Source: Orychophragmus violaceus (lineage: Eukaryota > Streptophyta > Magnoliopsida > Brassicales > Brassicaceae). Taken from it: a stretch of 64,000 nucleotides of DNA. Position 1 is the stretch's first letter, and the number at the start of each line of letters is the position of its first letter. Shown here piece after piece: positions 22,009-32,392 of this stretch. Location: the NCBI GenBank assembly GCA_030180135.1, contig CM058233.1, positions 102,403,994-102,467,993 of the forward strand. Reading direction: 5' to 3'. The notes beneath the pieces are model-generated. The model had not been told where the DNA came from, searched no databases, and saw nothing but the letters and a program-made list of their open reading frames with translations. Both the position numbers and the translations under genes were made by a program.

Positions 22009-23867
22009 ATGGCGTCGTACACGCTTCCCTTTATCCCTTTGACGGTCTCGAATCCTCGGATCTTCGTTCCTAGTCGGAGTGCATCTCCGTCGTATTCTTC
22101 TTCCCCGATTCCTCTTAATTCTCTGTTAGGTAAGAAGCTTCTGGTGACACAACCGTCGCGCCGCTGCTTCGTCTCCAAGCACCGGTGCTTAATCTCGGCC
22201 AGCACGGTCTTTAGCGTCCCAACTGCGTGAGTTTTTTATTGATAGTTTCTGGGTATTTGTTTTGTTCATTACGAAAATGGAAGCTTAGGGTTGTTGGATT
22301 TTGCAGGCAACCGGAGAATGGTTCTTCGGATAAGCTACCAAAGTGAGTCTCACGCGAAAGATTGCGTATTCAATTGTAATTAGAGAGCTTCTTTGTTTTG
22401 AATTGTTGAGCTTTCGTGTTGATAGAGAGGTTTATCCGTTTGATTTTAGATGGTCGGCGAGAGCGATAAAATCACTTGCGATGGGGGAATTGGAGGCTAG
22501 GAAGCTCAAGTATCCAAGTACCGGGACCGAAGCGATTCTCATGGGTATTTTAGTCGAAGGTTTGTGATTCCGAGACCTATATTTGCTTCAGCCTTCTGTA
22601 GCTTTCTATTTGCAGCGTCTTCTAGTTTGGATTGTGGTTTCTGGGTGGATATTTATGCTTGTTGCAGTTGAAAGCTTATGTTTTTTTTTGATGAATCGTA
22701 AATAACAATGCTGGTGAAGAGTTTACATCCTCATTGTGTGCTTCAGCTCATGTGGGTTTCACTGAATCCAAGTATAAGCAAGGCTTATTATGGTTGTTTG
22801 TTTGTTAATGTGGGATGAGAATTTTGTTTCTGTTCTTCTGTTTCTTGATCATAAAAGCTTCAGTTGTGGAATGCCTTATGTTGGTTGACAGAGGAGAGTT
22901 CAGTAATTCAACTCTAGACTGAAAAGTCTTAAATTTAGTTTTGAGAGATCCACATAAGAAGAGTTCTCTCGCTTTTTGCTTCAGTTGAGCCGCTTAACTG
23001 ATTCCGAGCATATCTCGTAAGCATAGGTTTGTTTGTTCCTATAAAACGAAATACATGTGAGGTGAGGTTTTGCTTCTATCCTTTTGTTTCTTAACCATAA
23101 AAAAACGGAAACTTTATATTCAGTTGTGGATATACTTATGCTGTTTGATCGTGCTGAAAAACAAGGGAGATGAGAGGATTGGGTAGAATCATCAGATACA
23201 CAGTTTTTATTTGTTTTTGTGTGTGTTGTTTAGCTTTTAATAACTCTTCTTTTTGTTGTCAAAGGATAGTGATGGTAAATCGTTTCAGATTATGTGTTTT
23301 AACTGACGTTTGTTATCCTTGTTGTTGTCGGCTTTTCATTTCAGGTACTAGCACAGCTGCAAAGTTCCTGAGGAAGAACGGAGTCACACTTTTTAAGGTG
23401 CGAGATGAGATTATAAACCTGCTAGGGAAATCAGATATGTACTTCTTCAGCCCAGAGCATCCTCCTCTAACTGAACCGGCTCGAAAGGCCATTGACTGGG
23501 CTATTGATGAGAAGAAGAAATCTGGTGTGCATAAACAACACCATCTTAATTATTTTCTAAATCCCTCTGTTTGTTGCCCATCCGTTATTAGCCAACTGAA
23601 ACTGTTTGGTCACAGGTGTGGATGGGGAACTAACCACTGCCTACTTGCTTCTGGGGATTTGGTCTCAAAAGGATTCAGCAGGCCGCCAGATTTTGGAGAC
23701 GCTCGGGTTTAACGAAGATAAAGCCAAACAAGTTGCTGAATCGGTAAGTTTCGAAACCTGAATTCTAAAGGATAGAAGGGCTTACACCAAGTGGCATGTT
23801 TTGATTGTTCGGTTTGGTGCAGATGAATGAAGATGTAGATTTGAGCTTCAAGAAACAAGGTCAATAG
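22009..23867 (+). CDS. CLPT1: Plastid Clp protease accessory subunit ClpT1 (double Clp-N motif)
   Basis: Six exons join in frame: 22009-22226, 22307-22342, 22450-22559, 23345-23524, 23616-23743 and 23823-23867, giving 238 aa. The first ~65 residues are Ser/Arg-rich and lack acidic residues (MASYTLPFIPLTVSNPRIFV...), a chloroplast transit peptide. The mature part is a Clp-N repeat pair: WSARAIKSLAMGELEARKLK, YPSTGTEAILMGILVEG and later DGELTTAYLLLGIWSQ. The C-terminus MNEDVDLSFKKQGQ matches CLPT1 (At4g25370) from memory. ClpT proteins resemble the N-domain of ClpC without ATPase and bind the ClpP/R ring to help core assembly. Neighbour TBL18 is only 371 bp upstream on the same strand. No lesion. 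Confidence 0.93.
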
Positions 23868-24269
23868 TGATGAGGTTTATTTCATTCAGCAAAAGCTTCT
23901 GTAACTGCATATGGAGTAGCAAAAGCAACTCCTGATTCAAGACAAACAAATCAATCTCAAAGAATGACCCCTTTCTTGAAGGAGCCACTCTATCAAATAA
24001 GACATTCACAGGCCATCGTTAGCATTCTCTTTCAGTACTTGCTTGCGGTTAAGCTTTATTTATTTTTGCATTATATTATGCATCTTATCAAAACTCACAA
24101 TTCCAAAATATAATTAAGTTGATCGCTCATTTTCGCTACTTGAATGATTGAATGGACAACTTTAATTCAGCTTTCTTGTTGGATCATTCTGCTTGGAATG
24201 AAGGAAAAAGAAGTATATATTGATCATATAATGATTTAAAGGACATCAAAATTATACTAAAGATTAAGA

Positions 24270-24430
24270 CTAAAACTTATGTAACTTCTCGCCTCTGATC
24301 AAAGGCAACTGTCTGGCCAATGTCATGCGTCCAGATTGTTTGTAATCGAAAGTACAAGAATGCTCTTCAGGATAACGATGTGAGCCACAAAACATGTGGC
24401 CACATCTACAACTAAATCCTGTTATTCCTA
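24270..24430 (-). pseudogene. SAP10: SAP10, 3' half (AN1 zinc finger remainder), separated by LINE
   Basis: Minus-strand translation from the LINE junction reads ITGFSCRCGHMFCGSHRYPE, then EHSCTFDYKQSGR and ends at TAG (24272-24270) after KLHKF. This supplies the second part of the AN1 finger (C-x-C-x4-C-x2-H-x5-H-x-C). The 5' half of the gene lies at 30101-30355, 5.7 kb away. Both halves stay in frame and have no stop codon, so the insertion is the only visible lesion. The copy of the TSD (24414-24430) is coding sequence. Confidence 0.9.
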
Positions 24431-24512
24431 TCCTAGATGTCTTTGAACATCAGAGAAACATACTCCACACAAGAATAACACATCTCAAACGACACTAAGG
24501 CCCTTGTACCAC

Positions 24513-24651
<139 letters not shown>

Positions 24652-24792
24652 AGTTTTCAAATTTTGAATCTCTCAAACACCCTTCATTCAGCCTAAGGAG
24701 GATGAAGATCTAAATCCAAGCATAGTGTTGAAACAGAATAGTCTGATTGTACTCCATGGTTTCTGATTTTTTCAACATCTGATGCTTCCTCC

Positions 24793-25953
24793 ATGGTTTC
24801 TGATCTTGCTCTAATGGCTATGCTCCAGAGAGCTGGTGATTCAGTCTCCACATATCCATTAATTTCGGCTTTGTTGGCCAGTTGTTATCCAAGATCTTCT
24901 CTACCATCTTGTCTCCGACGTACTGGATCTGATTATTTCTCGGGTAAATCCCGAAGAACCTTTCCAATCGCCACAACTAGTCGCCGTTGTGATATTCATG
25001 TGGTCGGAAAACAGTTATTCGTCCATATGGATGGCGACAACGGTTCCTCCATCAAGGCTTTTGTCTCTGCCACAAAGTCCGACATCTCTGTCGCGTTTTA
25101 CAGGACCTTGATTCAAGCATCATCAAGCGTAGGTCCTGCTCTTCTCTGGTTCACGCAGCCTCCGATTGCGCCGGAGCTCCCTCCACCACCGTACCATCCA
25201 GATCTGCCGGCTATTTCATATATCACTCAGCGTCTCTTGACAAATCCTTTCTGCCCACCTCCTCCATCGATTCTAATCAGTACCATGGACCCCATTGCAG
25301 CTGCGGCGAGCTACGTCGATGGGTCGGAGACGTCCTTCTTGGCTCTGCCGGACTGGCAGTCTGAGAACGGACGACGACGAGCTCCGTCGATAAGGGACCT
25401 CTCCTTTCCTCGAGCAGCATCTTTCTCGTGGATCTGCATTTCAATTTTGGATGTGGGCTTGGGCTTAAGTCTATGTCATCTACTCTACCTAGCCCTATTT
25501 CATTTTCCCACCCTTCTAAAGCTGGACATGGACCCGTACCTAGTGCTTCATGTGGTGCCCATACCAACCAACAATCTACTTCAAACGTTTGATGTTGGCT
25601 TAGCTATTGATACCTTTTTAATGGATTTTTTAACATTTGGAGTAATGAATATATTAATTCCTTCCCATGCAAAGAGATCAATTTCCTCCTTTTTGGAGAG
25701 ACCTTTATCATCATCTTCCTCTTTTTTGGAGAGAACTTGCTCACTAATCTTCTTTATTACAAAAAACATATTTCCAACCAATGGAGAATCCACAAATAAA
25801 AGATTTGCTTTCGCAATATCATTCCCTCGTCATGAGGAGTCGTTTATTTCTAAATCATGTTCTAACAAGTCTCATGTTTCCAAAGTTCCTAATTCTTCAA
25901 TTGTTCTTATAGGTCTGGTGGGGTCCCAGAACCCACCCAGTCCTCGCATATGA
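24793..25953 (+). CDS. LINE ORF1, unusual, no recognised domain (386 aa)
   Basis: An open frame from ATG 24793 to TGA 25951-25953, overlapping the ORF2 ATG by four bases (ATGA). The usual plant LINE ORF1 has a DUF4283 RNA-binding domain and a CCHC knuckle; neither is visible here. The protein has a Pro-rich part (ELPPPPYHPDLPA, CPPPPS) near residues 135-160, a hydrophobic stretch near 210-235 and a Ser-rich C-terminal third. It may be a replaced or rearranged ORF1, or 5' UTR sequence that is open by chance. The overlap with ORF2 could allow termination-reinitiation, which is inference. Confidence 0.55.
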   Translation: MVSDLALMAMLQRAGDSVSTYPLISALLASCYPRSSLPSCLRRTGSDYFSGKSRRTFPIATTSRRCDIHVVGKQLFVHMDGDNGSSIKAFVSATKSDISVAFYRTLIQASSSVGPALLWFTQPPIAPELPPPPYHPDLPAISYITQRLLTNPFCPPPPSILISTMDPIAAAASYVDGSETSFLALPDWQSENGRRRAPSIRDLSFPRAASFSWICISILDVGLGLSLCHLLYLALFHFPTLLKLDMDPYLVLHVVPIPTNNLLQTFDVGLAIDTFLMDFLTFGVMNILIPSHAKRSISSFLERPLSSSSSFLERTCSLIFFITKNIFPTNGESTNKRFAFAISFPRHEESFISKSCSNKSHVSKVPNSSIVLIGLVGSQNPPSPRI

Positions 25954-28900
25954 GAATCATTGCTTGGAACTGTCAAGGGGCGGGAGCGAAACCTACCACC
26001 CGTCGACTGGAGGAGATGTGTAAAATGTATTCTCCAGGTTTTATGTTTTTATCCGAGACTAAGAACGATCATCTCTTTCTGCAAAATTTGCAAGTATCTT
26101 TAGGGTTTGATAACCTCCACACTGTGAATCCGAGAGGATATAGTGGAGGTCTTGCTCTCTTTTATTCTAAAGACTTTCCGGTTAAGATTTTATGTCTCAA
26201 TGATCGTTTGATTGATATTGAGACTATTATTGATGGCAACCGTGTCTTTATGTCATTTATTTATGGTGATCCGGTTGTAAAATACCGAGGATATGTATGG
26301 GAAAGACTTACTCGTATAAGTATAACTCGTACAGGTCCATGGTTCATTATAGGAGACTTTAATGAAATTATAGGGAACCATGAGAAGAGTGGTGGCAAGA
26401 AGAGATCGGAAGCCTCATTTCTCCCCTTTAGAGCCATGATAGATTGTTGTGGTTTCCTTGAATTCCCGTATCAAGGAGACCCTCTTTCTTGGATCGGTCG
26501 GAGAAGAAATGGCTTAATAAAATGCCGTCTTGATAGAGCCTTAGGTAATGAAGAATGGCACAATGTATTTACCCACACTAAAGTGGAGTACCTTAAGATG
26601 TGGGGGTCGGACCATAGGCCTCTCCTAGCATCTATTCTAAATAGACCCGAAAAAAAAAGACGGGGTTTTCTATTTGATAAACGATGGCTAGGGAAACAGG
26701 GTCTAAAGGAGGCCATTATAGCCGGCTGGAGCCATGCGCTTCCTAGAGGCCAAAATTCCCTTTCATGTTGCATCCAAAATTGTCGAAAATCGATCTCGTT
26801 GTGGAAGAAAAGTACTCAAACAAATTCTGAAATTCTTATTAAAGAATTACAAGAAAAGATTGATCTTGCCCATGCGGATGAGACTATCTCTACGGAGGAA
26901 ATTCTTGTATTAAAAGGTGAACTATTAGCAGCCTACAAGGAGGAAGAAGCCTTCTGGGAGCAGAAGAGTAGGACGACTTGGCTACGGTTCGGAGATAACT
27001 TTACCAAATTTTTCCAAGCCATCACAAAACAAAGGAGAGCAAGGAATAGGATTCTAGGACTGTTAGACTCTAATGGCTGCTGGGTAGACGATGAGGAAGG
27101 AATTGAGAGAGTTTCAGTAGGATATTTTGATGCTCTCTTCACTTCTTCTTCTGTTGGCGATCCGAACCCTCTCTTCCAGGACATTCCTGAGATTGTCACT
27201 CATACTATGAATGCCGAGCTAACTCGGAATCCATCGATTGAGGAAATTAGAAAGGCAGTGTTCTCATTAAATCCTAGTAAGACTCCGGGTCCAGATGGAA
27301 TGACGGCCTTATTCTACCAAAAGTTCTGGGATGTGGTGGGTCCAGAACTAACTCAGTCTATCATGGATTTCTTCACGAATGGTTCTTTTGATCCAAGACT
27401 AAATGAGACAAATATTTGCTTGATCCCAAAAGGAGATAAACCTAGAGAAATGACAGGTTTTCGTCCAATCAGTCTCTGCAATGTGAGCTATAAGATTATA
27501 TCTAAGATCTTGAGCCTGAGATTAAAGAAGATCCTTCCGGAATTAATTTCCGAGACCCAATCTGCCTTTGTAGCAGGGAGACTAATTACAGATAATATCC
27601 TTATAGCACAAGAGAATTTTCATGCACTCCGATCTAATCCCTCATGTCGCAAAAAATTCATGGCCATTAAAACGGACATGAGTAAGGCTTATGATAGAGT
27701 CGAATGGTCATACCTCTCCTCTATTATGAGACATTTGGGTTTTGACCCAAAATGGATTGGTTGGATTATGTATTGTGTAACTACAGTCTCATACCGCATT
27801 CTCCTCAATGGAGTGCCTAGTGGACATATCAAACCATCCCGTGGTATACGCCAAGGCGACCCTATTTCCCCATTCCTCTTTGTTTTATGCACCGAAGGTC
27901 TTATTTCTCTTATCCGGAAAGCGGAGATGAATGGGAGGATCCAGGGACTTCGAGTAGCTAGAGCCAGTCCTCCGACGTCACATCTTCTCTTTGCAGATGA
28001 TAGTCTTTTCTTCTGTAGAGCGGAAATACATGAGAGTAAGGAGCTTATAGACATTATTAGAACATACGGAGAAGCTTCTGGACAGCAAATTAACTTCTCT
28101 AAGTCATCTATCATGTTCGGTAATGATGTCCCTCACGAGAGGAAAGGTGAAATCAAAAGAATCATCGGTATTTCTCAAGAAGGAGGGATGAGTTCATATC
28201 TCGGTCTACCAGAGCAGATCAATGGCTCGAAGGCCCAAACCTTTGCCTTTGTTAGAGATAGAGTCCAGAACCGGGCTAGCACTTGGTCTTCAAAATTCTT
28301 GTCTCGGGGAGGCAAAGAAGTTCTTATTAAATCACAAGCCCAAGCGGTCCCGAACTATGTGATGTCGTGTTATCTTCTACCAAAGACGGTATGTTCCAAA
28401 ATAAGAAGTGTAATCTCCAATTATTGGTGGAGCTCCAATGCTAATAGTAAGGGTATCCATTGGGTGGCATGGGATAAACTATGTTGTCAAACCTCTGAAG
28501 GAGGACTAGGTTTTCGAGCATTGGAAGAACAGAACCTTGCTCTTCTTGCGAAACAACTTTGGAGAATTCTCAAATTTCCAGACTCACTTCTGAGTAGAAT
28601 CCTAAAAGGGCGATACTTTAAGTACTCAAGCCCTTTAGAGATACAAGTCTCAAATAGACCCTCTTACGGTTGGAGAAGTTTGATGGCAGCTAAACCACTA
28701 TTGATATCAGGTCTAAGGAAGACTATAGGATCGGGATTCGGCACTAGAGTTTGGAGCGAACCTTGGATTCCTGACTATCCGGCTCGTGCACCAAGAAGTA
28801 TCGATAATGAGACCGATCCACATTTATATGTGAATTCACTTATTAATTTTGAGACAAAGCAATGGAAAGTAGACCGTCTTCGAGAGCTCTTTCCACCAGA

Positions 28901-30053
28901 AGATATTTCCCTCATTTTGGGCTTACATCCGAGCAAGTTAGTCTCGAGAGATAGTTATTGTTGGTTACATACCAAATCCGGAAACTACACCGTTAAATCC
29001 GGTTATTGGGCCGCGAGAGCTCTCTCTCGCCCGGCTTGCGAACCCCCTTTTCAGGGACCAAGTACTACGGTACTTACGGCGCAAGGTTGGAAGTTAAAAA
29101 CCACTCGAAAAATTAAACATTTCGTGTGGCAATGCTCGTCGGGTTTCTTACCCACTTGTGACTCTCTCGCATATCGCCATATTGGCAGAGATTCCACTTG
29201 TCCTAGATGTGGTGCAGATAAAGAGACTATAAACCATGCTATCTTTGAATGCCCTCCAGCTCGTCAAGCGTGGGCACTTTCGCCCATTCCATCTGCCCCT
29301 CATATCTTTCCATCCTCATCGGTGTTTACTAATTTGGACTTCCTCTTTTGGAGAGCGAAAGAGATGATGGGTTCTGAGGATTCCATAAGCTTCTTTCCAT
29401 GGCTTATGTGGTTTATTTGGAAGGCTCGCAATAGAAAAGTATACGAGAATTTTAATGAAGATCCTAGATCGACTCTAGAGAAAGCTAGACTTGAAGAAGA
29501 AGCATGGAGGAAGGCTAATACGGAGGAAGATGAGAATCTTCTCACAATTTCCCCGCAAAGGACTTCTCCAGCTATTACCTTATCACGAGTATGTCTCTCA
29601 TGCTTCATTGATGGTTCTTGGGTTGAATCGGCTTCGGTAAGCGGACAAGGGTGGATTGTCCAACAAGGACTTGAGATTGTGCACTTGGGACTTAAGGGAT
29701 CCAGAAAGAGTCTCTCTCCACTTCATGCTGAGCTCGACGCCCTCCTCTGGGCTATGCAGTGTCTTCAGAAACTTCAGCTGACTAGCGCTTGCTTCTTTTC
29801 GGATTGTGTGGAACTCATTACTATGCTCGAGGATCCAATGGAGTGGCCCTCCTTCTCTTCGGAATTAGAAGACTTCCGTGCTCTTAAGAATTTCTTTCCA
29901 AGTTTTTGTATTAAGTATGTTAGTAGAAAGTTTAATACCCGTGCTGATAGTCTTGCTAAAAAAGCTAGAACACGTGGTCTCTTATTTTCCCATGTAAGTT
30001 CATCGGTTCCTGACTGGCTCTCCCTCGAGGAAAGTCGAACACCGAATTTTTAA
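25950..30053 (+). CDS. LINE ORF2: endonuclease, reverse transcriptase, RNase H (1367 aa, intact)
   Basis: The protein begins MRIIAWNCQGAGAKP, the start of the apurinic-type endonuclease, with IIGDFNEI near residue 130 and SDHRP near 220. The RT domain runs from about 440 (NPSKTPGPDG) through FRPISLCNV, DMSKAYDRVEW, GIRQGDPISP to the catalytic FADD near 680. A zf-RVT region (CPRCGADKETINHAIFECP) lies near 1085-1105 and a C-terminal RNase H near 1215-1345 with FIDGSW, HAELDALLWA, FSDCVEL and RKFNTRADSLA. All catalytic motifs are present with no stop or frameshift, so the element may still be competent. It copies its own RNA into nicked target DNA. Confidence 0.95.
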   Translation: MRIIAWNCQGAGAKPTTRRLEEMCKMYSPGFMFLSETKNDHLFLQNLQVSLGFDNLHTVNPRGYSGGLALFYSKDFPVKILCLNDRLIDIETIIDGNRVFMSFIYGDPVVKYRGYVWERLTRISITRTGPWFIIGDFNEIIGNHEKSGGKKRSEASFLPFRAMIDCCGFLEFPYQGDPLSWIGRRRNGLIKCRLDRALGNEEWHNVFTHTKVEYLKMWGSDHRPLLASILNRPEKKRRGFLFDKRWLGKQGLKEAIIAGWSHALPRGQNSLSCCIQNCRKSISLWKKSTQTNSEILIKELQEKIDLAHADETISTEEILVLKGELLAAYKEEEAFWEQKSRTTWLRFGDNFTKFFQAITKQRRARNRILGLLDSNGCWVDDEEGIERVSVGYFDALFTSSSVGDPNPLFQDIPEIVTHTMNAELTRNPSIEEIRKAVFSLNPSKTPGPDGMTALFYQKFWDVVGPELTQSIMDFFTNGSFDPRLNETNICLIPKGDKPREMTGFRPISLCNVSYKIISKILSLRLKKILPELISETQSAFVAGRLITDNILIAQENFHALRSNPSCRKKFMAIKTDMSKAYDRVEWSYLSSIMRHLGFDPKWIGWIMYCVTTVSYRILLNGVPSGHIKPSRGIRQGDPISPFLFVLCTEGLISLIRKAEMNGRIQGLRVARASPPTSHLLFADDSLFFCRAEIHESKELIDIIRTYGEASGQQINFSKSSIMFGNDVPHERKGEIKRIIGISQEGGMSSYLGLPEQINGSKAQTFAFVRDRVQNRASTWSSKFLSRGGKEVLIKSQAQAVPNYVMSCYLLPKTVCSKIRSVISNYWWSSNANSKGIHWVAWDKLCCQTSEGGLGFRALEEQNLALLAKQLWRILKFPDSLLSRILKGRYFKYSSPLEIQVSNRPSYGWRSLMAAKPLLISGLRKTIGSGFGTRVWSEPWIPDYPARAPRSIDNETDPHLYVNSLINFETKQWKVDRLRELFPPEDISLILGLHPSKLVSRDSYCWLHTKSGNYTVKSGYWAARALSRPACEPPFQGPSTTVLTAQGWKLKTTRKIKHFVWQCSSGFLPTCDSLAYRHIGRDSTCPRCGADKETINHAIFECPPARQAWALSPIPSAPHIFPSSSVFTNLDFLFWRAKEMMGSEDSISFFPWLMWFIWKARNRKVYENFNEDPRSTLEKARLEEEAWRKANTEEDENLLTISPQRTSPAITLSRVCLSCFIDGSWVESASVSGQGWIVQQGLEIVHLGLKGSRKSLSPLHAELDALLWAMQCLQKLQLTSACFFSDCVELITMLEDPMEWPSFSSELEDFRALKNFFPSFCIKYVSRKFNTRADSLAKKARTRGLLFSHVSSSVPDWLSLEESRTPNF

Positions 30054-30072
30054 TAAAATGGAGTTTTGATGT

Positions 30073-30100
<28 letters not shown>

Positions 30101-30106
<6 letters not shown>

Positions 30107-30355
30107 TGTTATTCCTACTTTTCTCCGACACATTCTGCATCTCTGTTTCTTGACCGGTTCTTCTGCACAAACTGGAGCACTTGTAGGAGGGTAAACTGCT
30201 AATGACTTGGCCTCGGGTTGGATTCTAAGAGTGGCTAATTGTTCAAGATAACTCTTTTTGTAACAGAGGGAGCATAGATTGTTGTTCTTTCGGGTGCCGA
30301 AGAGTCCACAACCTCCGGCGCATGGTAATGCTTCTGTTTCGTTTACATTCATCAT
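30101..30355 (-). pseudogene. SAP10: SAP10, 5' half (A20 zinc finger and start of AN1)
   Basis: ATG at 30355 opens MMNVNETEALPCAGGCGLFG; the A20 finger C-x3-C-x11-C-x2-C is complete (CAGGC ... LCSLC). The AN1 finger starts CRMCRRKVGITGF and is cut by the LINE after its second Cys. Reading on into the LINE tail gives a run of Phe from the T-stretch and a stop at 30050-30052, so any protein would be about 101 aa with only the A20 finger. The Arabidopsis counterpart SAP10 (At4g25380) is a stress-associated A20/AN1 protein tied to metal and heat tolerance. An ATG-proximal TATA box remains. Confidence 0.9.
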
Positions 30356-30438
30356 CTTCTCTAAAACTTTTATACTTCTTCTAGTTCGCAATTGAAAAAT
30401 TAGTGTTTGTGGTTTCTATCGGTGATTCTATTACATGG

Positions 30439-30446
30439 TATATATA
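30439..30446 (-). promoter_or_regulatory. TATA box of SAP10
   Basis: TATATATA on the minus strand about 85 bp upstream of the SAP10 ATG, in the context cactatatatacc. It suggests that the broken gene keeps its promoter. Confidence 0.5.
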
Positions 30447-32392
30447 GTGGATGTCAGCTGTGCAATCGTGTTAATTTTCCCTTTTGATACGTCTGATAAT
30501 AAATTAATTTCCTATCTTTGGATGTTCGACTTTTGGGTTTGATATGTTAATTTTCCTTTCTTGTGGAGGTATTTCGTTTCCATTTATTTATAAATAAAAA
30601 GGAAAGACACGTTAAGAGAGTTTTGTCTTCGACCAGTTGACTATAAAATTGTGTTGACTTAAGTTTTTTGTCAAAACTATTTTGCATTAAATTATTATTG
30701 TTACTTAAAAAAAAATATTCGGTTCAACCGATACTAGCTAACAATTTTAGAATTTGAGTGGCTTAAGATCAAACCAAAATTAAAAAAAAATCAACCAATA
30801 ATGAACAAAAAACCTAATTAACCGGACTAAATCGAAGATGAAAAAAAAACTAATACACCATGGCATTGCCGCCACGAACCACGCCACACGCTCACATGAA
30901 CAACCATCATCCACAATACTAAGAAAGTAAACTGAGGTGGAAGTTAGCAATTTCGACTGGGAAGAATGAAAAGTCTCTTTTTTTATATTGCGACATCAAT
31001 ATATTGAAAAGAGACTGAAAGCGATAAAAATCGATGGACCTAGGAAAACATCACAAAAAAAACTATAAGGGACTCAACACAACTAAATAACACGCCTGAA
31101 GCAAACCTTGCAGGAAAACACCGAATCTCTATTAATCTGATGTCCTTTAACAGATCGGTTTAGAAAATTGACATCCGGTAAAACCTACGCCAAAGTCCAC
31201 TCACCACTCCACACTAGCCCTAGGATATAAAACCGAATCGAAATTATCGAATCGAACCGAACCGAAGTTTTAATGAACCGAACCGAAATCGAATCGAAGA
31301 AAAAAACCGATCAATAGTTTTTTTAAAAACAAAAAAAAACCGGAAAACCGAGTAACCGAACCGAAAAACCGAAGTTGTCGATCGATTTTGATTTTCATAA
31401 AAGTTTCAATCTTCCACTATATATATATATATATATATATATATGTCAGTTTTTTTTTTGTGTGGGTTTGATATATATACGCGCAACCCTAAGATATAAA
31501 ATCAAACCGAAATTATCGAATCGAACTGAACCGAAGTTTTAATGAACCGAACCGAACCGAAGAAAAAAACCGATTTGTAGTTTTTTTTAAAAAACCAAAA
31601 AGTCAAAAACTGAGTAACCGAACCGTAACCGAACCGAAAAACCGAAGTCCCAAACCTGCTTCACACCACCAAAGCAACATTAGCATACACATCCATAATT
31701 CATCAGTAACGAAACAAAAGGCAAAGAAAAAAAAAAGAAACAAGTCATGAACTTATTAATTTTTTTAGAAGGACAAGTAAATGAACACATCTAATCAAAT
31801 TATCTATTTAGATTTTAGCAATAAACAAAAATTATTTAATTAAGACGAAAGCTTCCCAAACAGCAGCTTCGGCGTGATTTCTAAAAAGTCGATCCATTTT
31901 CTCATTACAACAAACGTTGCGTGCTGTTTTGACTATGTTTAGTAGTAGTTAATTAAATCAACCTAAGTAACCTAATTAGCCAAGTTCCACATGGTGATCT
32001 TTGATTACCCCACAGCCTCCCCCTGACTCCACCTAATTAATTTACCTTGTAACGTCATTACATATATACACGTTACTAATTTAATATCTAATGTCAGTCA
32101 AAAAGCGACGCAACATTAGAGCATTAAACGCGTGATGCTAACATCCAACCCGGTTCGGTTTTTCTAACCGGGGTTTTTAATGGAAACCAAGATGTAATGA
32201 ATGATTTTAATATCAATTAAATGCAGAAAAAGATGAACAACTAAAACTTCCATTTCGAAACAGCTTACCTTTTTTCTCTCTTTCCTATTTTAATCTGAAA
32301 AGCGAAAACAGTCATAGATCCGACGGAGAAACTAAAGGTTGCGACTTTTTTTTTTTTCTGTTCATGGTTGAGCTTCGGTTAATTAATTCTCT
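30447..32392. other. SAP10-kinase divergent intergenic region
   Basis: About 1.9 kb between two divergently transcribed genes. Contains the ccgaa-rich direct repeat (31216-31650) with a TA microsatellite and otherwise AT-rich sequence without ORFs. Confidence 0.55.
31216..31650. repeat. direct repeat of two ~163-bp ccgaa-rich units around a (TA)n tract
   Basis: Unit 1 (31216-31378) and unit 2 (31487-31650) both start ccta(g)gatataaaa, share gaaattatcgaatcgaac and gttttaatgaaccgaaccg, and end accgaaaaaccgaagt. The ~108 bp between them holds a TA run (31418-31444). Probably a duplicated non-autonomous DNA element; terminal repeats were not resolved. Confidence 0.7.

Noticed and set aside
31216..31650. 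hAT MITE similar to the one at 16221-16753
   Set aside because: Shares ccgaa-type composition, but no terminal inverted repeats or 8-bp TSD could be found; reported only as a direct repeat.
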